Program-made: the position numbers and the translations under genes
Notes under the pieces: generated by a model
Database searches by the model: none
What the model saw: only the letters and a program-made list of their open reading frames with translations
Told to the model about the DNA's origin: nothing
Shown: piece by piece, positions 1 to 6,977 of the stretch
How the letters are laid out: every line of letters begins with the position of its first letter
Position numbering within the stretch: the first letter of the stretch is position 1
NCBI GenBank assembly: GCA_002315255.1
Contig: DCGM01000091.1
Location: forward strand, 1-10,688
Origin: Lachnospiraceae bacterium UBA1778
GTDB taxonomy: Bacteria; Bacillota; Clostridia; Lachnospirales; Lachnospiraceae
Direction of reading: 5' to 3'
Length of the DNA: 10,688 bases

Positions 1-40
1 GGACTCCCGCTCGGGCAGAGCTGCCGGCATGAAGCAGGGG

Positions 41-1441
41 TCAGCCGCCGAGGTGCAGAACCTGGAGAAGGAAGACCCAGCAAAGGCCGTAATAGGTGAT
101 AACCGCCACGAGGTCGTTCGACGTCGTGATCAGTGGACCGGAGGCCACCGCAGGGTCAATCTTCAGCTTGTGGAGAAGCATTGGTACAAGCGCGCCAAGC
201 ATAGTCGAAATCATCGTGGCGAGAAGCAGCGCCGCTCCGACACAGCCGGAAATGGCAAATGCCTGTCCCGCCGGATAGCCCTTCAAAAGAACGATGTAAA
301 GACCGACAAAGGTAAAGCCGATCAGGCCCAAAATGCCGCCGTTGCAAAGACCGATCCGAAGCTCCTTTAAGACAAACTTAAGTTTATCCTTTCCGGTAAG
401 CTGTTCATCCATCAGAACACGAATCGTGACAGCCAGGGTCTGCGTTCCGGAGTTTCCGGCCATTCCGAGAATCAGGGACTGGAAGCAGACCACAACAGCG
501 ATTTCCTGCACAACGGTCTCGAACAGGCCGACGACTGTAGAAACCACCAGTCCGAGTGCAAGCAGGATCAGAAGCCACGGAAGCCGCTTCCGGATGCTCG
601 CAAACAGCGGCTCGTGCAGATCTTCCTCTGCCGTTAAACCTGCGAATTTAGCGTAATCTTCGCCCATCTCATCATCGACAGATTCGACGATGTCGAACGC
701 CGTGATGACACCGATAATGTGTTCTTCTTCATCGAGAACCGGGATGGAATCCTCGGAATAATCACGGATTCGCGGCATCTCCTCCGCAATCTTCGCGTGC
801 GGATAGACATACGGATAAGAGGTTGAAATAATCGTTTCAAGATCGATTCCTTCGCGCGCAATGATCAGGTCCTTCAGCTCAATGGCGCCGTAATACCGTC
901 CCTCTTCATCCTCAACATAAATGGTCGAAATATTGTCGTTCTCATCCGCCTGACGGATGAGTTCCTTCATCGCCTGCTTTACCGAAGAGCCGCGCTTGAT
1001 CACGATAAAGTTAGTGGTCATAAGGCTTCCCATCTCATCGTCATCATACGATTTGATGAGCTGGATATCCTCGACCGCATCGCTTTCCATGTGCTCGACG
1101 ATTTCTTCCCGATAATCGTCTGACAGCGATTCCAATGCGTCGACTGCATCATCGGCATCCATCTCTTCGAGGATGTCCGCGGATTTCTCGACACCGATCT
1201 CATGGAAATATTCTTCGACATTCTCGAGGTACGAGAAGATGTCGGAAACGCGCTCGAGACCGAGTGCTTTATAGAGCGACTGACGCTCTTCCGGAGTCAG
1301 CTCCGACAGGCATTTCGCGATATCCGCATCATGGTAATCGGCCAGCTTGTCTGCGCGTTCAGAAGGAGGCAGCTCCGATCGCATGATCTGTAAAATTTCT
1401 TCCTGAATGTCATTCTCAATATCAAGAACTTCTTCTGACAT
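41..1441 (-). CDS. mgtE: MgtE-family magnesium transporter
   Basis: Imports Mg2+ (and possibly Co2+) across the cytoplasmic membrane; the family works as a homodimeric channel gated by cytosolic Mg2+ sensing. The 466-residue protein has the full family layout. An acidic MgtE N domain spans about residues 15-130, a pair of CBS domains about 137-260 (MGSLMTTNFIVI, then IPVLDEEEHIIGVIT), then a connecting helix and five membrane segments about 288-462. The pore-region signatures are GMAGNSGTQ (326-334) and IDPAVASGPLITTSND (428-443). They retain the Asp in the position that binds Mg2+ in characterised MgtE (D443, by family comparison). The ATG at 1441 has a textbook AGGAGG site about 7 nt upstream. 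The gene is last in the minus-strand run, 71 nt after the 218-residue protein, and is complete with its stop at 41. The leader is too short for an M-box riboswitch. Confidence 0.96.
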   Translation of the reverse strand: MSEEVLDIENDIQEEILQIMRSELPPSERADKLADYHDADIAKCLSELTPEERQSLYKALGLERVSDIFSYLENVEEYFHEIGVEKSADILEEMDADDAVDALESLSDDYREEIVEHMESDAVEDIQLIKSYDDDEMGSLMTTNFIVIKRGSSVKQAMKELIRQADENDNISTIYVEDEEGRYYGAIELKDLIIAREGIDLETIISTSYPYVYPHAKIAEEMPRIRDYSEDSIPVLDEEEHIIGVITAFDIVESVDDEMGEDYAKFAGLTAEEDLHEPLFASIRKRLPWLLILLALGLVVSTVVGLFETVVQEIAVVVCFQSLILGMAGNSGTQTLAVTIRVLMDEQLTGKDKLKFVLKELRIGLCNGGILGLIGFTFVGLYIVLLKGYPAGQAFAISGCVGAALLLATMISTMLGALVPMLLHKLKIDPAVASGPLITTSNDLVAVITYYGLCWVFLLQVLHLGG

Positions 1442-1476
1442 AAGGTGCCTCCTTTCACTTTTTTTATATTTTTAAC

Positions 1477-1493
1477 TGAAAGCGACACTTTCA
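1477..1493 (-). promoter_or_regulatory. Small hairpin in the mgtE leader
   Basis: A perfect 6-bp inverted repeat (TGAAAG / CTTTCA, 5-nt loop) lies in the 71-nt gap upstream of mgtE, followed on the minus strand by an A-rich stretch and then the AGGAGG site. No run of T follows it, so it is not an intrinsic terminator for the preceding gene. It could be a weak RNA structure or chance; no known Mg2+-responsive leader is recognisable. Confidence 0.25.
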
Positions 1494-1512
1494 TGCGCTT
1501 ACAGTTATTCGC

Positions 1513-2169
1513 TCATTGCATACTGACGAGCTGGATGTACCGCTCGTTTTTCGCTTTTTTATCCGCGGGGTTCGCGCCGAAATAACGCACGATATCGCGG
1601 ATCGTATCATTGGTTAAATAGTGGTCCTCATACTCGAGGTCAATGACCTTAAACGACAGGTACTCGTGCGCGGATTCAATATAAACTTCCACCCACGACA
1701 CCGGAATGTCGTTTAAAAAGATCGGAATATTATACACATGAAGGTGAACCGTAAAGAGCTTCGCCGGCACTGTCGCCGCTTCCTTCCACCGTCGGTTCTG
1801 GTTTTCTCGCCACTGTTCATAGTCCGGGTCCGTATCTGATACCGGAGGGTGCTTCGGTTTCCGCATCTCCGCCGTCGGAATCAGTTCCGGCGCATGGAGA
1901 AAAACGAGGTGCGCCTTTACATCCGAAAATGCTTTCCGGAAGCGTGCGTCATCCGGCGTCAGTTCCTCGACACCGTATTTTTCTTCAATATAGGCACGAA
2001 GCTCTGCCGGCGTATGCGACTGCAGCACAAGCTCCTTTTCTTTCTTCTTTTCTGCTTTTTTTGCCTGGCGGACCTGCTTGCCATAGCGGCCGTCAGCGCC
2101 GGCGCTCTTTAAGTTCGCGCCGTGTACCGTCACATTGACTTTTCTTTTTCCCAGCCCAAATAAGCCCAT
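1513..2169 (-). CDS. Hypothetical soluble protein, 218 aa
   Basis: I do not recognise this family. The chosen ATG at 2169 begins MGLFGLGKRK and has GGAG 5 nt upstream, inside the 10-nt gap after the GNAT gene. The longer frame up to 2271 would overlap that gene by about 90 nt and starts with an implausible Arg-rich stretch. There is no signal peptide or membrane segment. Residues 30-47 are a Lys/Glu-rich, likely helical stretch (KKAEKKKEKE). Residues 53-90 look helical (PAELRAYIEEKYGVEELTPDD). Residues 105-130 are Pro/Asp/Trp-rich and probably a linker. The C-terminal third (135-200) alternates hydrophobic and polar residues (TVHLHVYNIPIFL, WVEVYIESA), suggesting a compact beta-rich domain. 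Its position between the acetyltransferase and mgtE suggests cotranscription but gives no function. Confidence 0.85.
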   Translation of the reverse strand: MGLFGLGKRKVNVTVHGANLKSAGADGRYGKQVRQAKKAEKKKEKELVLQSHTPAELRAYIEEKYGVEELTPDDARFRKAFSDVKAHLVFLHAPELIPTAEMRKPKHPPVSDTDPDYEQWRENQNRRWKEAATVPAKLFTVHLHVYNIPIFLNDIPVSWVEVYIESAHEYLSFKVIDLEYEDHYLTNDTIRDIVRYFGANPADKKAKNERYIQLVSMQ

Positions 2170-2179
2170 TTTTACTCCA

Positions 2180-3082
2180 TCACTGATAATGTAATTCCAC
2201 CAGCCGCCCGGTCTCGCGATACCCAATCTTCTCGTACATCCGGATCGCCGGCTCATCGTCCGCGTATACATTGAGGCAGGCGCCGACAGCGCCTTCCTTC
2301 CGAAGCATCTGATGCACCGCTAAAAGCAGCCCCGACGTGATTCCCTGTCTTCGGAAATCCGTCCGGCAGAAGACATTTTCCGTCGCGGACCATCCGTCCT
2401 TTTCCGGCCACACGGTCACGCACGCGATCATTCGGTCTTTTGATTTTACTCCAAAAACCCGCGCTTGGCAATGAAAAATTCGGAACCGCATTTCATTCGG
2501 ACTGTCAGGAATTCCGAAGCCTTCCGCGTTCGCATTCAGGTATTCTTCCATCTCGCTTTCACGAAGAAGATCGAGCATTTCAAACGGCTCAGAAGCGGTC
2601 TTCTCCGGTTCAAACGCCTTCCGCATCTTCAGCATCTCGTTCTTTTCGGAGAATCCGCAGTCATTCAAAAACTCGAGAAGTGCCGTATCGCTCTTCTTAC
2701 ACCACATACGAAGGGTTCCGTACTTTTCAGGTTCTTCCTCATGAAGAGAATCAAAGCAGTCCATCAGATGGTTCATTAATCCGACGGCCGCATCGACGCC
2801 GCGGCTGTCCCGCACATCCACGTCAAACTCCAGCGAAACATAAGTATCCGCAGGGTTCCGCATTAAGACGCCGAGTCCGAGGAGCTCGGCCTTTTTCGGC
2901 GCATTGGCGGCCAAAAGCCCGGTCTTTTTCTCGGAAGCAAATGCAAAGAGCGCACTCTCCGGGATCACATCCTGATGAAAGCGGATTTCTTTCAAGATGT
3001 GCGGAGAAAGCTGCCCGGTCTGCTGGAAAACCGCTTCTTTTTCCGTTTCTTTCAGTTCTTTATACGATAAGATCCGAATCAT
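2180..3082 (-). CDS. GNAT acetyltransferase with a degenerate N-terminal half
   Basis: Predicted to move an acetyl group from acetyl-CoA to an amine; the substrate is unknown. The 300-residue product is about twice a single GNAT domain. The C-terminal half (about 165-300) carries the acetyl-CoA loop as RRQGITSGLL (244-253) and the typical C-terminal motif NVYADDEPAIRMYEKIGY (271-288). The N-terminal half (about 1-155) has a GNAT-like run of strands and helix, including a DCGF element near 141-144, but no clear Q/RxxGxG/A loop, so it may be catalytically dead. The start at 3082 (MIRILSYKEL) is preferred because the longer frame to 3124 begins with residues unlike the family. The start lies inside the 3' end of the upstream phosphatase gene, an overlap that suggests translational coupling. 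The 218-residue protein follows after 10 nt. Confidence 0.85.
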   Translation of the reverse strand: MIRILSYKELKETEKEAVFQQTGQLSPHILKEIRFHQDVIPESALFAFASEKKTGLLAANAPKKAELLGLGVLMRNPADTYVSLEFDVDVRDSRGVDAAVGLMNHLMDCFDSLHEEEPEKYGTLRMWCKKSDTALLEFLNDCGFSEKNEMLKMRKAFEPEKTASEPFEMLDLLRESEMEEYLNANAEGFGIPDSPNEMRFRIFHCQARVFGVKSKDRMIACVTVWPEKDGWSATENVFCRTDFRRQGITSGLLLAVHQMLRKEGAVGACLNVYADDEPAIRMYEKIGYRETGRLVELHYQ

Positions 3083-3833
3083 TGATACCTGCTCCACGTG
3101 CCAGCACGCTGCATGGCGCGCCAAAGTTTAACGGGCTGAAGTCGAGCTGCGAAATCTTTCCGCCCGCTTCTTCGACGATAGCCGCCGCTGCCGCATAATC
3201 CCACGGCTGAAGGCGTGATTCGAAGCAGACCTCTCCGCGTCCTGCGGCGAGATCGCATAAATCAATCGCGACGGAGCCGGAACGGCGGAAGTCGAAACCG
3301 CGCTCAAAGAACGCCTTCGAATAGCGATATGTCACGTCATAGAGTTCTGTGTAATACGAGCCGGTGCCAAGATAGATAATCGCCTCTGACATCGACCGGT
3401 CAGACACATGTATCCGCTCGCCGTTTAAAAAAGCGCCTTGCCCGCGCTCCGCTTTGAACATTTCATCGCGGTAGGGGTTATAAATCATCCCGATATACGG
3501 CTTTCCGTCCTTTAATAAGCCGACAGAAACCGCACTTGCCTTCTGGTCGCGGATAAAATTCATCGTTCCGTCGATCGGGTCTACGATAAAGCTGTAGCCG
3601 TCGCGGATCTGCGCATGCACATCCTCTTCTTCGCCGACGAAAACCGCTTCCGGGAGGAGGTCCATCAGTCCCTTCCGAAGTTCTTCCTGATTCAGTTTGT
3701 CATAATAGGTTACAAAATTTCCGACGCCTTCCTTCGCCTCAACCCTTTTCTCGCTCCGGTCAGCATCTAAAATCCGTTTTCCACAAGCGCGCATCACTTT
3801 CTCGATGCCGTTCATCAATTCCTGTCCGTTCAT
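3060..3833 (-). CDS. Inositol-monophosphatase-family phosphatase
   Basis: A Mg2+-dependent, Li+-sensitive-type sugar or inositol phosphatase of the SuhB/IMPase family, cytosolic. All three metal-site motifs are present: GEEED (67-71), DPIDGTMNF (85-93) and WDYAAAAAIVEEAGG (211-225). FRRSGS (182-187) matches the conserved RxxGS segment. The length of 257 residues is normal. The ATG at 3833 (MNGQELMNGIEK) gives the usual family N terminus. An in-frame ATG at 3866 would add 11 Arg-rich residues and has the better-spaced GGGAG site, so the start is not certain. From the sequence alone the substrate could be inositol phosphate, 3'-phosphoadenosine 5'-phosphate (PAP) or a sugar bisphosphate; the SuhB-like motif set favours an inositol-type phosphate only weakly. 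The stop overlaps the acetyltransferase start by 23 nt. Upstream lie the tandem repeats at 3891-3979. Confidence 0.9.
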   Translation of the reverse strand: MNGQELMNGIEKVMRACGKRILDADRSEKRVEAKEGVGNFVTYYDKLNQEELRKGLMDLLPEAVFVGEEEDVHAQIRDGYSFIVDPIDGTMNFIRDQKASAVSVGLLKDGKPYIGMIYNPYRDEMFKAERGQGAFLNGERIHVSDRSMSEAIIYLGTGSYYTELYDVTYRYSKAFFERGFDFRRSGSVAIDLCDLAAGRGEVCFESRLQPWDYAAAAAIVEEAGGKISQLDFSPLNFGAPCSVLARGAGINDSDLIV

Positions 3834-3834
3834 C

Positions 3835-3974
3835 CTACATACTCTCCATGCCGATCTCCTGAGCATAATTTTTCTCCCGGTTTCCGGCTTCCTTCGAAAA
3901 ACTTTCCTGCTTCACGGATTCCTTCGAACCCCTTCCAGCCTCACGTTTTCCTTTGAAAAACCTTCCTGCTTCAT
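3835..3974 (-). other. Two tiny coupled ORFs, or one broken decapeptide-repeat ORF
   Basis: On the minus strand an ATG at 3974, with AAGGA upstream, opens a 20-codon frame (MKQEGFSKENVRLEGVRRNP) ending at 3912. A GTG at 3915, also preceded by AAGGA, overlaps that stop as GTGA. It opens a 26-codon frame beginning VKQESFSKEA that ends at 3835, one base before the phosphatase ATG. The two share KQExFSKE. Restoring one base in the 29-nt middle repeat would join them into a single 46-codon frame. That frame contains three decapeptides of pattern KE(S/N)(M/V)(K/R)(Q/L)E(G/S)(F/V)S, the first lacking its lead residues. This is therefore either a frameshifted small gene, a pair of leader peptides coupled to the phosphatase, or non-coding repeat DNA that happens to stay open. 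Coding status is inference. Confidence 0.3.
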
Positions 3975-3979
3975 TGATT
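3891..3979. repeat. Three degenerate 30-bp tandem repeats
   Basis: Three head-to-tail units occupy 3891-3920 (30 bp), 3921-3949 (29 bp) and 3950-3979 (30 bp). Each starts CCTTCGAA or CCTTTGAA and has TTCC(T/A)GC(T/C)TCA in its middle; a partial fourth copy follows at 3980. Read on the minus strand each unit places AAGGA about 4 nt before an ATG or GTG. The units sit between the 46-residue membrane protein gene and the phosphatase gene. The one-base length difference in the middle unit shifts the reading frame. Confidence 0.85.
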
Positions 3980-3992
3980 CCTTAAAAGCAGG
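3965..3992 (-). promoter_or_regulatory. Hairpin enclosing an SD and ATG
   Basis: A perfect 7-bp inverted repeat (CCTGCTT at one arm, AAGCAGG at the other) brackets a 14-nt loop. On the minus-strand RNA that loop contains AAGGA and the ATG at 3974. Such a structure could control initiation at the small ORF, but the stem is short and function is inferred only from position. Confidence 0.3.
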
Positions 3993-4003
3993 TCTTTATC
4001 GTT

Positions 4004-4144
4004 TTATCTAAAATACTTCATCTCGATCAGATGTCCGCCGATCGCGATTCCTGTCAGAATAAGAAGCGTTACGACGACTACGATAATGATCTGGATAAGG
4101 CGCTTTTTCTCCTGATCGCTCAAAGGTCTTTTCTCTTTCTTCAT
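4004..4144 (-). CDS. Small single-pass membrane protein, 46 aa
   Basis: A short gene of 46 codons plus stop, 40 nt downstream of the MATE gene. The N terminus is strongly basic (MKKEKRPLSDQEKKR). One hydrophobic segment follows at about residues 17-36 (LIQIIIVVVVTLLILTGIAI), then a short polar tail ending EMKYFR. The positive-inside rule puts the N terminus in the cytosol and the tail outside. There is no cleavage site or lipobox. A strong AGAGGAGAGG site lies 5-7 nt before the ATG, which supports real translation. I recognise no family. The place beside a multidrug exporter recalls small accessory proteins that bind efflux pumps, such as AcrZ with AcrB, but that link is only an analogy. It could equally be a conserved small membrane protein unrelated to transport. 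Confidence 0.75.
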   Translation of the reverse strand: MKKEKRPLSDQEKKRLIQIIIVVVVTLLILTGIAIGGHLIEMKYFR

Positions 4145-4184
4145 AATGCCTCTCCTCTAAATAATATCCGAAAGATTCCGATTC

Positions 4185-5636
4185 TTACTTGATCAGCCCG
4201 ACTCTCTTCCATACCCCGCTGAAATAGTAAACGCCCGCGGCGATCGCTGTAATATAAGTGGCCAATGAAAATCCTAAGAAATAGCCGTACGGCCCCCAGC
4301 CGAAGACTGATCCCAGCAGCCACGACAGGAAAATCCGTCCGGCGATCGCGTCGACAAATGCAATGATTAAGCTGAACACGGCACGGCCCTGCGCATGGAC
4401 GAGAGCATTGCACGGAACCATCAGCACACGTGACGGAAGTTCAATGATAATCGTGAACATTCCCATCACCGCGTAAGCGAGCACCGCTTCTTCCTGCGTA
4501 AAGAGGCGGAAGCAAAGTTCCGGTGCGAGGAAGAACAGAAGGCCGAAGGCGGTACTGATGATCGCGGTAAAGAGAAGTCCCCAGCGTACAGTCGACCGGA
4601 CGCGGTCAAGTTTCTGCGCGCCCAGGTTCTGCCCAAGCATACTGGTGATGCCGAGCTGCAGGCCCTGCGTTAAGATGCCCGGAAGATTCCGAAGCTTCTG
4701 CATGGCCGCAAAAACGGCGCTGATGACGACGCCCTGGAGATTCACAAGCCGGCTCACGAAGAGGAAGGAAATCTGGATTGCGGTCGATTGGATCGCCATC
4801 GGCATTCCGATCCGCATCATGGTCGCGGAGGTTTTCCCGACAAAACGGAGATGGCGGACGTCAAACCGGAAGCCGATCTCCTGCCAGTGCTTCATTAAGA
4901 AGACAAAACTGAAGATGACAGAAACCGCCTGCCCGATAATCGTCGCCCAGGCCGCTCCTGCGACTCCCCATCTGAAAACCAGAACAAACAGAAGGTCTAA
5001 TACGAGATTTAAGCCGGAGGCAATGATCACGAAGAGGGTCGGATGCTTACTGTCGCCGCAGCCCCGCAAAATCGCGCTCAGCATATTATAAAGACCGGTA
5101 AAGATAAAGCAGCTGCCGCAGATCAGAAGATAGTCCCTCGCATAGGCGAACGCTTCATCCGGTGTCTCCATCAGTCTTAAAATCGGATTGGCAAAAATCA
5201 CGCAGGCCGCGCCTAAAATCACAGAAATCGCCACCATGAGATAAGTGAGCGTGCCTGCGACATCCTCGATTCTTTCCGCTTCGCCTGCGCCCTTATACTG
5301 CGCAACGAGGATCTGCCCCGCATTGGAAAAGCCGACGCAGAACATCGTAAGAAGCTGCATGATCTGCGAGCCGGTGCCGACAGCGGAAAGGCCCGGCGAG
5401 CCCATTGCCTGTCCGACGACGATTGTATCCACGGTCGAATAAAGCGTCTGAAGAAGGGTGCTTAGCATAAACGGCCACGAAAACCGTAATAGCGTTTTAG
5501 GCACCGAGCCGCGGGTCAGGTCAATAACCGCGCCCTTCGCCTCGTTCTTTTCGATTGTCTCCGGCAGATGCTTCTCCTGTGTGTTTTCCATTGAGTCCGG
5601 CAGATGCTTTTCCCGTGTGTTTTCCATTGAGTCCAT
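4185..5636 (-). CDS. MATE-family efflux transporter
   Basis: Exports drugs or metabolites out of the cytosol using a Na+ or H+ gradient; the substrate cannot be told from sequence. The 483-residue protein has about 12 hydrophobic segments in the two-bundle MATE pattern. It opens with the characteristic stretch DLTRGSVPKTLLRFSWP followed by LLQTLYSTVDTIVVGQAMG. The second half repeats the logic at MIRIGMPMAIQSTAIQI. It resembles the DinF/NorM-like MATEs common in Clostridia. The N terminus before the first helix is longer than usual, about 40 residues. It is built from two copies of a 12-residue unit, DSMENT(R/Q)EKHLP. The ATG at 5636 has AAGGA 11 nt upstream, a slightly long spacing; no better start exists before the first helix. 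The gene lies 59 nt after the glycosyltransferase and 40 nt before the small membrane protein. Confidence 0.93.
   Translation of the reverse strand: MDSMENTREKHLPDSMENTQEKHLPETIEKNEAKGAVIDLTRGSVPKTLLRFSWPFMLSTLLQTLYSTVDTIVVGQAMGSPGLSAVGTGSQIMQLLTMFCVGFSNAGQILVAQYKGAGEAERIEDVAGTLTYLMVAISVILGAACVIFANPILRLMETPDEAFAYARDYLLICGSCFIFTGLYNMLSAILRGCGDSKHPTLFVIIASGLNLVLDLLFVLVFRWGVAGAAWATIIGQAVSVIFSFVFLMKHWQEIGFRFDVRHLRFVGKTSATMMRIGMPMAIQSTAIQISFLFVSRLVNLQGVVISAVFAAMQKLRNLPGILTQGLQLGITSMLGQNLGAQKLDRVRSTVRWGLLFTAIISTAFGLLFFLAPELCFRLFTQEEAVLAYAVMGMFTIIIELPSRVLMVPCNALVHAQGRAVFSLIIAFVDAIAGRIFLSWLLGSVFGWGPYGYFLGFSLATYITAIAAGVYYFSGVWKRVGLIK
5561..5632. repeat. 36-bp tandem duplication inside the MATE N terminus
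   Basis: Copies at 5561-5596 and 5597-5632 agree at 34 of 36 bases. Being a multiple of three, the unit keeps frame and encodes two 12-residue repeats (residues 2-13 and 14-25) in the charged cytosolic tail ahead of the first helix. The two base differences include one that changes R to Q. The near identity suggests a fairly recent duplication by slippage. Confidence 0.95.
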
Positions 5637-5695
5637 ATATAAAATATTCCTTGCAAAGCGCCAAAAACCGGCGCATTCTTAATCTGTTTTCCGCT

Positions 5696-6976
5696 TTACC
5701 AAAGCCGCCATTCGCCATTTCGGAGGTCTTCTCCTGCTTCCAGCATATCGCCGACTAAGCGGAAAAACTCGTCGTGCACGCGCTCTATCACCGTCTTCGG
5801 CGGATAACCGCCCTCGCGATGCCGGCGGATCACATATTCATAACGGTCGCAGGCCTGCTGAACCGCATCATCCCAGGAGATATACAATTCCTTCGCAGCA
5901 TTTTCGCCCACAAGGCGCATCCCCTCCCGGTTCTGAATAAGCTGATAAAGCTTTACTGCGAGTGATGACGGACTTTCTGTTACGAGATAGCCGTTCTGGC
6001 CGTCTGTGACTCCTTCTGCGGCACAGCTCCCCGCGACAAGCACGGAGGGAACGCCGCTCGCGGCCGCTTCGCGGACGACAAGCCCGTTCGTGTCAAATAC
6101 GGACGGGAAGACGAGCGCATCCGCGCGCCGATACCAGCCGCGCAGGAGATTCCGGTCGCTGACAGCACCTGTAAAGATAACCTTCTCCGCGATTCCGAGC
6201 TGCACCGCGAGTTTCTTCATTTCTTCCAGATTTTCGCCTTTTCCGATAAACACCATCCGGAAATCGACTCCCTGCGAATGAAGTCCCTCCAGCGCTTCTA
6301 AAATCAGCCGCTGCCCTTTATAAAATATCATTCTTCCGACAAACAGGAAGACCGGCACGTTTTCCGGCAGGTCATATCCGTTTACAGCTTTTTGCATGGT
6401 ATCTACATCCACAATGCCGATCGGCATGTCGCACCCGTTCGGCATCACAAAGAAATCGCCCTTATAGCCTAAAGACTTCAGGTTTTCGCCTGCGCCCCGG
6501 CTGACAGTCCAGACTTCATCCGACATGCTGATCGCATCCACCATCAGGCGGATCGCATTCTCCTGAATCAGCTTTCCGTGGAGTTCCCGGCGGATCTCAT
6601 CGTCAAATTTCGTGTGATAGGTAAATACAAGCGGCACATTGAGCACCGGCGCAAGTTCCATTCCGAGAATCTGCGAAACGGTCGGGCAATGCGAATGGAT
6701 AATATCCGGTTTTATGGGCCGAAGCTTCTCAGCCACTTTCGGCATAAAGGGGAGGCCGGTCACGTACCCCAAGCGGTCACGTGTGTCGAGACTCGGATAA
6801 CGCAATACTTCATACGGAAGCCCGCTGTCATCCGCGTCCGGCCATTGTGGCGTCAGGACCGTGACATTTCCATCGCCCAATGCGAGCCGGTCCGCATAAT
6901 TCTTTACTACATTTGAGACGCCATCGAGCGCCGGCGGAAATGAATCCGACAGAAGCGCTACCTTTAATCCGTCCAT
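5696..6976 (-). CDS. GT4-type glycosyltransferase
   Basis: A GT-B fold, retaining glycosyltransferase of family GT4, 426 residues. It probably adds a hexose from a nucleotide sugar to a lipid acceptor such as diacylglycerol. The N-terminal acceptor domain starts DSFPPALDGVSNVV (11-24) and holds PDIIHSHCP (90-98) and the FTYHTKFDD loop (118-126). The C-terminal donor domain has NGCD (180-183), VGRMIFYKGQ (213-222) and the donor-site segment DTNGLVVREAAASGVP (295-310). In the usual EX7E motif the first Glu is here Asp (D295); the second Glu (E303) is kept. The ATG at 6976 is chosen over an in-frame ATG at 7000. It begins the family's first strand (MDGLKVALLSD) and has GGTGG about 6 nt upstream. 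It starts one base after the cyclophilin stop, so translation is probably coupled. The MATE gene follows. Confidence 0.9.
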   Translation of the reverse strand: MDGLKVALLSDSFPPALDGVSNVVKNYADRLALGDGNVTVLTPQWPDADDSGLPYEVLRYPSLDTRDRLGYVTGLPFMPKVAEKLRPIKPDIIHSHCPTVSQILGMELAPVLNVPLVFTYHTKFDDEIRRELHGKLIQENAIRLMVDAISMSDEVWTVSRGAGENLKSLGYKGDFFVMPNGCDMPIGIVDVDTMQKAVNGYDLPENVPVFLFVGRMIFYKGQRLILEALEGLHSQGVDFRMVFIGKGENLEEMKKLAVQLGIAEKVIFTGAVSDRNLLRGWYRRADALVFPSVFDTNGLVVREAAASGVPSVLVAGSCAAEGVTDGQNGYLVTESPSSLAVKLYQLIQNREGMRLVGENAAKELYISWDDAVQQACDRYEYVIRRHREGGYPPKTVIERVHDEFFRLVGDMLEAGEDLRNGEWRLW

Positions 6977-6977
6977 T

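Noticed and set aside
1442..1512. M-box (Mg2+) riboswitch ahead of mgtE
   Set aside because: The gap is only 71 nt, far shorter than an M-box, and shows only a 6-bp hairpin.
2440..3198. A 252-codon open frame on the plus strand
   Set aside because: It lies antisense to the acetyltransferase and phosphatase genes, has Arg/Ser/His-rich composition, no recognisable domain and no ribosome binding site. It is a codon-bias shadow.
3867..4003. CRISPR array at the 30-bp repeats
   Set aside because: The units abut directly without unique spacers, are degenerate, and no cas gene is nearby.
4558..5091. A 177-codon plus-strand open frame
   Set aside because: Antisense to the MATE gene, with no domain and composition typical of a reverse-strand shadow.
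5658..5674. Intrinsic terminator between the glycosyltransferase and MATE genes
   Set aside because: GCGCC/GGCGC makes only a 5-bp stem with a 7-nt loop, followed by TTTGC rather than a T-run. Too weak to call.
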